DNA of 64,000 bases, from the NCBI GenBank assembly GCA_963575745.1, contig CAUYUJ010012669.1, positions 196,001-260,000 of the forward strand, written 5' to 3'. The DNA comes from Prorocentrum cordatum (lineage: Eukaryota; Sar; Dinophyceae; Prorocentrales; Prorocentraceae). Each line of letters starts with the position of its first letter. The first letter of the stretch is position 1. The translations under genes and the position numbers were made by a program. The notes beneath the pieces were generated by a model. It was given only the letters and a program-made list of their open reading frames with translations. It ran no database searches and was not told the origin of the DNA. Positions 7,792-17,660 of this stretch are shown here, piece by piece.

Positions 7792-10513
7792 TCATTCCGG
7801 CGTTGCCGCGCCGCCGTATACGAGCAGCTCACCGTTCTCGCCCCGCACTTCCTCCCTCACTGGAAGCTCTTCATACGCTGGCGCATCGGCAGCCTCCGCA
7901 CTGGCACCTGCAGCAAACTCTGCCAGGATACGTTGGCACTCGGTCTTGGATACATCTGCCGCATCCTCTGTGCCCACGAGGAAGTCCAAGAGATTGTTGC
8001 CCATATCCATGGACAGAACAGGGTCCGCGTCATACTCCCCTTGGTCTGCGCAGGCATACTCCAGGCCTTTCCCCTCGTCGTCAGATGACGATACCGAGTC
8101 ATAGCCACGCTCCAGAATCTCGCCGGCCTTCTCAGGCCCAGCCGGGAGGAAGTCACTGCGGCGGAGCTTGCCGAATACATAGCAGCCCTCGCGGGACTTA
8201 AAGCGACTGCAGGCAACGTAGCCATGCCCTCTCGTAGCCACTCTCTTCTTCTGCTCGAAGTAAATACAGCCGCGAAAGAGATCCGCACCGTGCGCTCGAC
8301 GCACCGTGGTCGCATACCCGTAGCTGCAGGGCAGGAAGATCTCCCCATTCTCCTCGATGGGGTGCACCAATACCATGTTGCCCGTGCCCACCAGCCTGGC
8401 TGTAAACACAGAGTTTCCACGAAGCGACTCGCATACCGTGGCCAACGCCCCATTGACAAAGCCTCGCTGTTTGTCAAAGTTCCGACTGAGGCGAATCACG
8501 ATACCAGGTCTGGCCAAAATGCGTAAGTTGGACTTCGTGGTGGGATCGGAATACCCACCCTTTTGCAGATCGGCCTCACTAATGCCGAGTAATGCCAGAG
8601 CCGCTCTGCATACCTCTGCCGAGCCTGCGTTCGTACACGTCAGCCAAGAAAACGGATGCCCTTTCTCCGCCGCCAACGCCATACCGCGCTCAACACAAGC
8701 CTCCAAGGACTCATGCTTCCAGTGCCGGTCGCCAAAATACTCTGTCAAACACGCTCGATCTGGCTGAGCCTCGCGTATGCGGTTCAGGAAAACCAGGTGC
8801 TGCTGGTCTGCGGTGCGATACACTGTCTTCAAGTCCACCTTGTCCATTTGGTTGCAGAAGTGCTCGCATTGCCCCCCGCTCAATACTGGCTGCAACTGCT
8901 TAAAATCGGCCACGATACCAGTGAAGGGTTTATGCGGCTGCTCCCGCACCGCGGCGAAAAAACGCATCCATTCCTGGTCTTCATACTGGCTGCCTTCATC
9001 GCAAAGAATCAAATCAATACCTCTCAAAGCAGAGGGTGGGGCCCAGCGGACCTTCCCGTCCTTCCCGGCCCTCTTATACTTCAGGACTCCTTGTATGGTG
9101 TCCACTCGGATGTTCTCAATACCAGGTCTGTCTGGCAGCTTGGACTTGTACTGGTGCACGAGATACCCGGTGGGGCACACGATCAAGACCTGAACAGACT
9201 CACATGCCCAAATGGCCAGCTCCAGCAATACTGCCGTCTTCCCACTGCCTGGTGGTCCACTGATATACAAGAAACGCTTACTGTTCTGCTTCTCCTCCTC
9301 GTCCTCCAGCGATACACCCTTCTTGACCCGTTCGATGGCGTCAGCCTGCTCTGGACTCCACGTGCGCTGCTGATACTTCGGCCTGTTCAAGATATCCCAC
9401 ACCTGCCGGAGACACTCGTACTCTGGCTCGTTATCGCATTGCGCAACGCGCATATACAGAAGAAAATTCGCGTGTTGCTTCTGCTCGAAGCAGCCGACAC
9501 GCTCATCGCGCATACCGCGAAATTGCAGATCGCGTCGGGCCAGCGAGAGCAGGTACTCGAATGCTGCCCTATCATTGGCAAATACAGACCCTCCGGCAAT
9601 ATACTCCGAGCCGAATGCTAGTATCTGGCCGTCCTCACCCACTCGCATCGGCAGCGCATGATTATGGAATTTCAGATCACACGACGTCTCCACGATACCA
9701 GCAGTGTCGGACCACTTCCAAGACATGAGGTACTCGATCATGCCCACGAAGTTCTTCATACTGTCCAGGTGTTTGAACGTCCGAGGGAGTAATTGTGCAG
9801 CGTATACATGTGGCAGCACAGTCAGTGAATGCTGGCCCCAATAACCGTCCGTCAGCTCGTACCAGTACCTGCAGGCAACCACTTGCGTGGATGCATACTT
9901 TTGCTGATGTCTGCCGCCACGGAACTGTGCGCAGCGGTTGGAGGTGTCATATTCCCTGCCACGGTGCCATACCAAGAAGCTCTCCGATACGGGAGTCCCT
10001 GCGACCAGCTGCTCCCTCTTCTCCTGAATATAAAAGCCATGCATCTTCGAGGAAAAGTTGCCTTGCCGCCCGTCATAATTCACCATGGCTGCAGGCTGCG
10101 GTGGATACAGCAAAACATGGGAGTAGGACCGCTCAAATTCCGACAGTTGCGCCATGCGGATCGCCACTTCCGGCAAGCACGGGCTGCTCTTGCTGAGCAA
10201 GCGATGCGCGGTCAGCCAGGAGCTGTTTGCATTCTTCTGCACATGCTTGCCGAGCCCCACGTCGACGGCATCATGATCCTTCGCCACATACCCGGAGATG
10301 TAGTTCAGACGGCCGTTGCCTATCTGAACATCTATCTCGGCGCAGAATACCAGCGAGAGGAACTTGACGAATGCCGACGCGACAGCCGCCCCAGTGCGCC
10401 CTTGGAGATACTGCAACAGCCCAAAGCATACAACCCACGCGCAGATGTGCCAGTGCGGGGTGCCACGGCCCTGGTACTCGGTCTTCATGCACCACTCGTA
10501 AACGATGAAGTAC
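7792..10513 (-). CDS. Helitron-like RepHel, 3' coding segment: Rep HUH/Y2 core and Pif1-type helicase
   Basis: The open frame (909 codons counted from 10,521) carries the end of a Rep domain and a full superfamily-1 helicase. Near the start is KTEYQGRGTPHWHICAW, a HUH motif (H23-W-H25). Residues 70-82 hold NYISGYVAK with two Tyr four apart (Y74, Y78), as in the Helitron Y2 nuclease. Walker A GPPGSGKT is near residue 421, Walker B LILCDEGSQ near 505, a VADFKQLQPV motif III near 540, RNFDKQRGFVNGAL (Pif1 signature) near 680, and VACSRFKSREG (motif VI) near 780. The usual Gln of the Pif1 T-x-H-K-x-Q-G box is not kept (TVRRAHGAD). The tail is acidic. This is the replicase of a rolling-circle transposon: it nicks and rejoins single strands and unwinds DNA. 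The segment joins the exon ending at 12,029 through a GT-AG intron, with the reading frame kept. Confidence 0.85.
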
Positions 10514-10779
10514 CTGGACACTGTTCTTTATTTGGGCACACTGTGGTGACATGATACATATGGTACACGATGCGTCTGATACACATGAGACAAACTCGCA
10601 GAAGAGTTGGTCATATTTGTGGGGCAGTTTTTGGAACACATCCAGTTATTATATGTGATACATGGGGTACATGATACATATGACACACATGAGACAAACT
10701 CGCAAAAGAATTCCTGGAATGCTGCCATCTGGGCTCCCTGCAGGAATACAGCAGGAATCATGTGTCCAAGCAGGTGACC

Positions 10780-11700
10780 GATAATTTCAGACACATGCAT
10801 TTGGTATGTATGAGTCATATTGCACATGATACATATGATAGACATGTGACAAAGACACACAACAGTTGGTCACATTTTTGGGGCAATTTTCATACACATG
10901 CGTTTGTTATATATGTTACATATTGCACATGATACATATGGTAGACATGAGACAAAGACACACAACAGTTGGTCACATGTTGGGGCACATTTCATACACA
11001 TGCATTTATTATATATGATACATATTGCACATGATAAAGATAGACATGAGACAAAGACACACAACAGTTGGTCACATTTTTGTGGCAAATTTCAGACACG
11101 TGCATATGGTATATATGATGCATATTGCACAGGATACATATGATAGACATGAGACAAAGGCACACAACAGTTGGTCACATTTTTGGGGCAAATTTCAGAC
11201 ACATGCATTTGTTATATGTGATACATATTGCACATGATACATATGATAGACTCGAGACAAAGACACCCAACAGTTGGTCACATTTTTGGGGCAAATTTCA
11301 GACACATGCATTTGTTATGTATGAGCCATCTTGCACATGCTACATATGATAGACATGAGACAAAAACACACAACAGTTGGTCACATTTTTTGGCGCAAAT
11401 TTCAGACACATGCATTTGTTATATATGATACATATTGCAGAGGATACATTTGATAGACATGAGACAAAAAAACACACACAACAGTTGGTCACATGTGTGG
11501 GGCAAATTTGGGACACATGCATTTGTTATATATGATACATGTTGCACATGAAATGATAAACACGAGACAAAGACACACAACAGTTGGTCACATTTTTGGG
11601 GCAAATTTCATACCCATGCACTTGTTATATGTGATACACATTGCACATGATACAGATGATAGACATGAGACAAAGACACACAACAGTTGTTCACATGTTT
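10780..11700. repeat. 103-bp satellite, array 3 (about 9 units)
   Basis: Same unit as arrays 1 and 2, lying inside the proposed RepHel intron. It ends abruptly at 11,700 against a copy of exon sequence. Confidence 0.95.
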
Positions 11701-11701
11701 G

Positions 11702-12020
11702 GGAGATACTGCAACAGCCCAAAGCATACAACCCACGCGCAGATGTGCCAGTGCGGGGTGCCACGGCCCTGGTACTCGGTCTTCATACACCACTCGTAAA
11801 CGATGAAATACCTGGACACTGTTCTTTATTTGGGCACACGGTGGTGACATGATACATATGATACATGATGCGTCTGATACACACGAGACAAACTCGCAGA
11901 AGAGTTGGTCACATTTTTGGGGCAGTTTTTGGAACACATCCACTTGTTATATGTGATACATGGGGTACATGATACGCATGACACACATGAGACAAACTCG
12001 CAAAAGAATTCCTGGAATTT
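11702..12020. repeat. Duplicate of 10,407-10,717 (exon start plus intron end)
   Basis: About 310 bp, around 95% identical by eye. It contains the first ~110 bases of the Rep/helicase exon and the adjoining intron sequence with two decayed satellite units. This copy is truncated at 11,702 by array 3. The pair brackets the satellite array as direct repeats, which suggests that array growth or unequal exchange enlarged an originally ~215-base intron. Confidence 0.85.
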
Positions 12021-12028
12021 TGTTATAC

Positions 12029-12708
12029 AAGAAGACGAACCTGTGGCCCCAGCGGTTCGCCAAGAACAACCAGATACAGCGAACCAGGAAGTACATATGG
12101 AGTGACATCATATAGGCACCAGCAAAAATACAGCGAAGGTACGGCTCCATGAAATACGGCCTCGGGAACTTCCACTCCGCGGGCGCGATGGTGATAAACA
12201 AATTCGGAAACGCGCACAGCCATGCCTGTCCCCGGAGATTCCGGCAGCGTTGATACAGGGCCTCATAATTCTTCTCGTCGTAGCAGCGCACGAGCATGAT
12301 ACGCACCAGATCAGCGAGGGAGTCTTGCACAATCTCCCAATACCCCGTAGAGGCCTGCGAATCTCGAGTCATAACGTCCCCCGTGACGCCGAGGCTCTTG
12401 GCACGGACTTGTGCATTGAAATACTTATTCGCCAAATGCGTCTCGTGCAGGAAAAACGGCAGGTCCCGCTGCTCGCCATATACGCGGGCACTGGACAGCA
12501 CCTTCCGAGTCCAAGACAGGCCGATGGATACCACACGATTCGTGCTATCCTGGGTCTGGGCATAGTAGTGCTCCATTATACCCGTATCAGTGAAGTCCGT
12601 AGTCGGATACAAGACGGGATACATGGCACACTCGATACCTTTCACGACAACAAAGAGGTCGTAGGAGGACAGATTTAAGGAGCTGCGGTTCTCGATGCGG
12701 ATCCTGTG
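12029..12708 (-). CDS. Helitron-like RepHel, middle segment: Rep N-terminal region
   Basis: Coding is read from the CCCACAG/GATCCGC junction at 12,708 (RIRIENRSSLNLSSYDLF, then MKGIECAMYP) to the donor at 12,028. GQAWLCAFPNLFITIAP and the following EWKFPRPYF match the start of the Helitron_like_N domain (the family pattern is roughly PdlFiTfTcnPkW). It precedes the HUH motif found after the intron. A stop lies just upstream of the junction near 12,722, so this part is probably an exon joined to the segment above it. GTAT motifs recur about every 45 bases. Confidence 0.7.
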
Positions 12709-12850
12709 GGAGTCAAAAAGCTATTGTAATACCTGTTATGCGCCCCCAGAAAATGAATAGCTGTTGATTGTGTTGTTGTGGTTTTTGTTGCTGGCTTTTT
12801 TTTTGTGTTCTTTGGGGAGGGGTGGGTTGGGGGCGACCGCGGCGCCCCTG
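12709..12850 (-). other. Unresolved junction between RepHel segments (intron or insertion)
   Basis: Going 3' on the minus strand, sequence with a family-like feel ends near FLTEQRIRASRG. A low-complexity CA-rich tract (coding KKASNKNHNN if read through) follows, a TAA at 12,736-12,738, then the junction at 12,708. GAGGATCCGCGCGAG upstream resembles CAGGATCCGCATCGAG at the resumption, so a short duplication may mark the edges. I could not fix a GT donor in the right phase. Confidence 0.4.
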
Positions 12851-13992
12851 CTCGCGCGGATCCTCTGTTCCGTCAGAAAGCTGCGGTAATACTTGCTGTG
12901 CTCCATCAAAAGTTGAAATGCAGCCTTGCACCGATCGGTGGGCATACTCGCTTCGCAGACCAGGTCCCTCTCGAAGTGCGCGCGCGAGAGGCCCACCTTC
13001 TTCCAGTTGAACTGGTGCGCAGCGCCATACCTCTCTTGCTGTGCGGAGGTCCTCAAGACGACGATGCTCAGAGCACGACATTCGTCGAGGGTCATCTCGT
13101 GCATACAGGGTCCAGTGCTGTGGTCCAGCGAAAACTGCCGAAACGAATATCGAGGCCAGGTGATGCACTCCTTTGCCTCGTAGCCCGACTTCGTCGCCAA
13201 GGGGATCCTATGCAGCTCCGACGTCTTTGCAACCTTGAGGGCCTGCCCATGGTTCTGCATACGGCGGTTGAACTTCTCGAGAGGACTCTCTTTACCAGAA
13301 CAGCAAGGGCAGCTGGCAACCACAGGCGTGTACATGCCTGGCTTATACCACCATCTCGAAGATATACCAACTTGGCCACAGGTGTGCACCGCCGGGTCCT
13401 GCGGTACTTGCCGACGATACGCCGCCAGCATGTCTGGTTGTTCCGACGTGCTACGATCCTGATATACACGGTTCGAGAAATACTCGTCGTTGAAGAAGAA
13501 CGAACCGCAGGCCTCGCAAGCGGACCAACTCCCGTAGCACACCCAAAACGCAAAATCTGTCAGATTATACTGCTTCTTGTAGGTGGCTTGGATACTGGTG
13601 AGTAATGACATGGACCAAGACTGTCGCTGAAATACCTCCTGGCACTTTAACATGGCATACGCAGCAATAAGACAAGCGTCCGCCGCCATTTTCGGGAATA
13701 CTATGCAACCGTCAGCTGTCGCCACGCTGCAAGCTCTCGCATACCAGCCTTGCTCTTTGTCGGAGATACACGCGTGTGCAGTCCTCGGCAGCACCTGGCC
13801 CAGGAAGGTCCTCTCGTAGGCCTCCACCACAGGACCTGGCAGCGCATCCTTGTATACGAAGGCACCTGGATACTCGAGTGCCAACTTGGCATGCCGTTCG
13901 TGGTCACCAAAAAATACCGATAGATTCTGCAAAGGCACCAACTCTTCCGCCACGCCCAAGCGCTGACATAAAGATACACGCACAGCCTCCAA
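12736..13992 (-). CDS. Helitron-like RepHel, zinc-binding segment upstream of Rep
   Basis: This frame continues the one above after a one-base shift near 13,995. It contains CEACGSFFFNDEYFSNR and later CPCCSGKESPLEKFNRR, the paired CxxC arrangement seen ahead of Rep in many Helitrons (DUF6570-like; family call by pattern). The segment also has DECRALSIVVLR and an aromatic FNWKKVGLSRAHF region. The last ~30 codons (low-complexity KKKASNKNHNNTINS) are probably intron, not protein. The start has no own ATG in context, since the first codon is TTG, so it belongs to the upstream segment. A 36-bp piece around ACISDKEQGWY has been copied to 3,147-3,182. Confidence 0.65.
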   Translation of the reverse strand: MEAVRVSLCQRLGVAEELVPLQNLSVFFGDHERHAKLALEYPGAFVYKDALPGPVVEAYERTFLGQVLPRTAHACISDKEQGWYARACSVATADGCIVFPKMAADACLIAAYAMLKCQEVFQRQSWSMSLLTSIQATYKKQYNLTDFAFWVCYGSWSACEACGSFFFNDEYFSNRVYQDRSTSEQPDMLAAYRRQVPQDPAVHTCGQVGISSRWWYKPGMYTPVVASCPCCSGKESPLEKFNRRMQNHGQALKVAKTSELHRIPLATKSGYEAKECITWPRYSFRQFSLDHSTGPCMHEMTLDECRALSIVVLRTSAQQERYGAAHQFNWKKVGLSRAHFERDLVCEASMPTDRCKAAFQLLMEHSKYYRSFLTEQRIRASRGAAVAPNPPLPKEHKKKASNKNHNNTINSYSFSGGA

Positions 13993-15770
13993 ACCAGGTC
14001 TAGCCCGGGCGCGACAGCCAACCGCCCGGTGTGGCCGAGCTTGCTATCCAGAGAAACCAAGGAATACAAGAACTCCCACTCCTGTTGCTCTAGGTGCTCG
14101 CTGGTCCAGTATTCGCCACGTTGCTCGCGATAGCGACGATGCGCTACGAGCCGCTGCGTGGTCCTGCAATCCACGAGATACTGCGCCAGTAACTGCTTTT
14201 TCACCTCCTCGGCCGAGACACCCTTCTGCAGCTGCTCCAGGACATACTCCCCGCATACGTGGCTGTGTATCTCCTCAGCATTCTCCAGTATTGCCAGCTG
14301 CTGGGAGGGCGCCTTCAGCCACTTCTCCAGGGACAACAAATTGGCAAATACCCCGGTCTCCGCGCGATACTTGTCCACCAGCGCTCGCCCCCTCAAGCCT
14401 TCTACGTGATGCCAGTACTGGAGGTCCCTGCGCGACAACGCGTAGACGGCGCAATTGCCATGTTTGGCACCGTCTCCGAGTCGATACTTGCCGAGCCACT
14501 CTCGCAAGGCATACTGACCCGCCTCATACCCCCAGGCCTTCAGACGCACCTGCATATTCTGGTAAGTGAGGCCAAGGCCCAAGTCGGAGACCTGCTCTCG
14601 ATACCGCTTGCCGCATGCCGCCTCTACAGCATCCCCCGTCAGCAGCTTTATACAAACCACATCTGTGGAGGAAGAAGCTGCCGTGGCCTGCTGCTTCGAT
14701 ACGGGCTCCTCCCAGTCGACCGCGGCAGGCCGTTTGCCCACGCGGGCAGATCCGGTGGCGGCTGGCCGTTTCAATACCCCGCCTGCGACCTGTGCCGCCG
14801 GGCGCTTCAATACACGCTTGGTGACGGCCTGGGCGGATGAAGCCGCCGCCTGCACTGAGGAGCTCACCGACGCATACACATCGCACCACTGTCTCAACAC
14901 TCCTCGGGACACCAAGACAGCTTTCCGTCGCATACGCAACACGGCATGCAACGTGTGGTACTTCAGCCCTGGATATACCGCGCGCATGTGGTCACCAAGT
15001 GCCGCGTCGAGCTTTTCAGCCGTGTCATACTGCAAAGGTCCAGAGTCAGGGTGATACTTCACGTACCATTGCCTCAAAACCATACCGCTGACAGCGACGG
15101 GAGGATCGCTCTCCGAGAGAAGCTGCGAGAGGACCTCCGCGGCGGCCTCGTCGGCGAAGCTCTCCCGATACTGATTGAGTCGAAGAAGCTGGCCTATACA
15201 TTCCTCCACAGCTTGGGCAGTATTGACTGCTCCCTTGGCGCCCCACTCAGTGCTGAGCCACTTCTGGCATACCCCGGCGTCAGCAGATACAGATAAATGT
15301 CCCAGGAGCCACTGCTTCAAGACGGCCCCGTCAGTAGTCCCCTCGGGCATGTCTGTGCGAATACGTTCTCCATGCCAGGTCTCCAAATGGCCAGCGTTCT
15401 GCATTATGACAAGCGTCTCTTTGGAAGAATACTGCAGTAGCCACGCCGTTGCGACCGGATTTGACACATGCAGTGGTGGATCCAACCGTCGGAGCGCCCC
15501 ACATAATTTGAAAGCTGTATTATACTCGATGCCCAGATGGCGGATGGCAGAGCCGTGCTGCTCCCCCAGCTCCTTGGCGCTAGAAATACTGACCTTGCCA
15601 GGCACAACCCGATGCTTGACCCACCAAACCTTGCACGCCTGGTGACTGACCTGGATACCCTTTGCAACGAGCGCCTGATGCAAATAAAACGGGCTGCCGC
15701 AGTCGGCCAAGGGAGGCCGCGACAGCTCTGGGCCATACTGCTCGTCAAGGGCTTTCGCCGACAAAGCCAT
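13993..15770 (-). CDS. Helitron-like RepHel, N-terminal segment with KRPAA repeats
   Basis: The start ATG is at 15,770-15,768 (MALSAKALDEQYG), 27 bases after a spliced-leader relic. The frame is open another 51 codons upstream, but that part overlies the relic and non-coding DNA. Repeated helical units carry a VLxQWxxxY pattern (AVLKQWLLGHL, MVLRQWYVKYH, GVLRQWCDVY, YALREWLGKY), perhaps a DNA-binding repeat. Around 14,710-14,820 are three KRPAA blocks (VLKRPAAQ, VLKRPAAT, VGKRPAAV), a basic motif I associate with dinoflagellate proteins. The frame must shift by one base near 13,995-14,015 to continue into the zinc region. The unshifted frame runs on to 13,701 but loses all pattern. About 31 GTAT motifs lie on the coding strand of this segment. 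Confidence 0.6.
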
Positions 15771-15796
15771 GACCCACCCAAGAACACAGGCGATAC

Positions 15797-15817
15797 CTTG
15801 ATCCGAGATGGCTACGG
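15797..15817 (-). other. Relict dinoflagellate spliced leader (18/21)
   Basis: On the minus strand it begins TCCGTAGCCAT and ends ATCAAG. It matches the canonical leader at 18 of 21 bases (differences at positions 11, 13 and 16). It lies 26 bases before the RepHel ATG. Position and strand are what a trans-spliced, re-integrated transcript would leave. Confidence 0.75.
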
Positions 15818-15919
15818 ATGTGACAGTGATCAGTGAATTTGTTCGATGACGTGGTGACACACTGACTTGTTGTGGTACCGTGCCGACAACGACGACGCGA
15901 CGACGCGCGCATGTGTCCC

Positions 15920-16726
15920 GCATGTTTTTTTTGCAAGGGATTGTGGCCCCTGGCAGGCACGCGAACGCCGTTGAAAGAGCTTGCGAAAACAGCTCGCGCG
16001 AGCTCTATAACATAAATGTTGAAAAACCATTGGTTTTTAAGGATTCGGACAGCGCGCGCGGGTAGAAATTTTGAATATTCATACAGATGTTTTTCGAGAA
16101 CCTACCGTGCGATTCGTATGATTTTATGTTGCGCGGTGCTAGAATTCCTAAGAAACCCAATGATTTTTGAAGATTTCGGCGTGCGCGCGCGAAGAAAAAA
16201 ACGAATGTGTCCCACATGGTATTATTTGACAGGGATGATGGCCCTGGCAGGCGCGCAACCTTTGTTGCAGAAGTTCGAAGCACGTGAAAAAGTTGCTCGC
16301 AAGAGCCCGTTTGACAGAAATGTTGAAAAGTATTGGGTTTCTTAAAAAAATCGCAAGAGCGCGCGGGGTGAATTTTTGAAACCCTTTAAAAAAAAACCAT
16401 CGGGTTTTTCATGCTTTTATGTGAAAATCGCTACGAAGACTAAGGTTTTGGAAGGATTTCGTCTTGCGCGCGCGAATGTGCACTTCGTGTCATTTTTTGC
16501 AAGGGATTCTTGAAGTTTGGTCATGTTAGAACAAGAAATGTCCACTTTGCCTTATTTTTTTGCAAGGGAAAACCGATCGTAACAACACAACCGGATCTGG
16601 TATACCCCGTTTTGCCTGAGACTTCCTCACGAAAATGATGAAACTGTGGCTGCGGCCTAGGCGCGGCGGGGGGGGCGCGCACCAGGGGCCCCAACAATAT
16701 TTATTCTTTAGAATTAATAATGTTCA
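15920..16726 (-). repeat. Interspersed repeat family B, single copy
   Basis: About 0.8 kb, in the opposite orientation to the copies at 21-23 kb. Shared marks are TTGCAAGGGATT, the palindrome AGCTCGCGCGAGCT (near 15,992), GTTGAAAAACCATTGGTTTT, GCGCGCGCGAATGT, GCGGCCTAGGCGCG, and the terminal palindrome TTATTCTTTAGAATTAATAA beside a (CAA)n tract. No ORF of interest. Confidence 0.8.
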
Positions 16727-16932
16727 ACAACAACAACAACACCACCACCAACAACAACAACAACAACAACAACAACAGCAACAGCAACAGCAACAACAAC
16801 AACAACGCCACCAACAACAACACCAACAACAACACCAACAACAACAACAGCAGCAGCAACAACAACACTAACAAACAACAGTAGCAACAACAACATAATC
16901 AACACCAACATCAACAACAACATCAACAACAC

Positions 16933-16970
<38 letters not shown>

Positions 16971-16972
16971 TG
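16727..16972. repeat. (CAA)n tract
   Basis: About 245 bp of CAA with CAG and CCA variants. It lies between a family B copy and an inverted family C copy. Confidence 0.95.
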
Positions 16973-17660
16973 CAGTTTAAAACTGTTCGCTCTTACTGGC
17001 ACGCGTGTCTTGCATTCTGTATACCCCAACCCTCGATACCCGCCCACTTCGTCTTAGATTGCACCCCCTTTGGGGGGGATCTCTTCCTTGTCCGCCATTG
17101 ACTGAAGTGCGAAGAAGTGTCGAGTGAGAGCGCCGTTCCTGAGTTCGGGGGCCTCTCTGGCCAGGGGCCCTCGGAACACAAATGGAGAAATATCGAACGG
17201 GAGCCCTTGTCACCGTGTCCAGGCCTCCGCCAACTTGTCAGAATTACGGGAAAGTCTCGAGCGATGGCGCCGTTCCTAAGCTCGGGGGCCTTCTTGGCCA
17301 GGGGTTCTCGGAGTAAATCGAGGAGGTATCGAGCAGGAGCCCTTGTCGTCGTGGCTGGGCCTCCGCAAACTTAATCGAATCACGAGGAAGTCTCGAGCGA
17401 GAGCGCCGTTCCTGAGTTCGGAGGCCTCTCTGGCCAGGGTGTCTCGGGGTAAACTGTTAAGAAAAATCGAGCGGGAACCGTTGTTGTCGCAGCTGGGCCT
17501 CCAAGGGCCCACATCTAGGCTCGAGCCAACGCTCGAGCTGGAGCTTCGTCTTCAGAGAAAATGTTGCCGGCGTCTAAGCGAGAGCGCGCGGAACCGTTTT
17601 TGGAGTTCAACAAGAATTATTATTTAGAAGTGCGTATTCAACAACAAAAAACGCAACAAG
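16973..17660 (-). repeat. Interspersed repeat family C, inverted copy
   Basis: It begins with the family C tail in reverse (AACTGTTCGCTCTTAC, GTATACCCCAACCCTCGATACC). Then come three to four ~110-bp units with GAAGTCTCGAGCGAGAGCGC and GGCCTCTCTGGCCAGG, ending at a palindrome near 17,610-17,640. Confidence 0.7.

Larger units (their letters stand above)
10514..12028 (-). other. Intron (GT-AG) of the RepHel gene, filled with satellite
   Basis: On the minus strand the exon ends ...TTCTT, the donor is GTATAACA at 12,028, and the acceptor is GTCCAG ending at 10,514. Joining 12,029 to 10,513 gives HRFVFL then YFIVYEW, which restores a continuous Helitron Rep N-terminal region across the HUH motif. 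The intron holds satellite array 3 and a second copy of the downstream exon start. The join is inferred from reading frame and family pattern. Confidence 0.65.

Noticed and set aside
8215-8245. Leader-like CGTAGCCATGCC on the plus strand inside RepHel
   Set aside because: Nine bases match only, inside a coding region, and on the wrong strand.
12736-12835. C-terminal KKKASNKNHNNTINS as a nuclear-localisation tail
   Set aside because: It comes from a low-complexity CA-rich stretch just before a splice-like junction; more likely intron.
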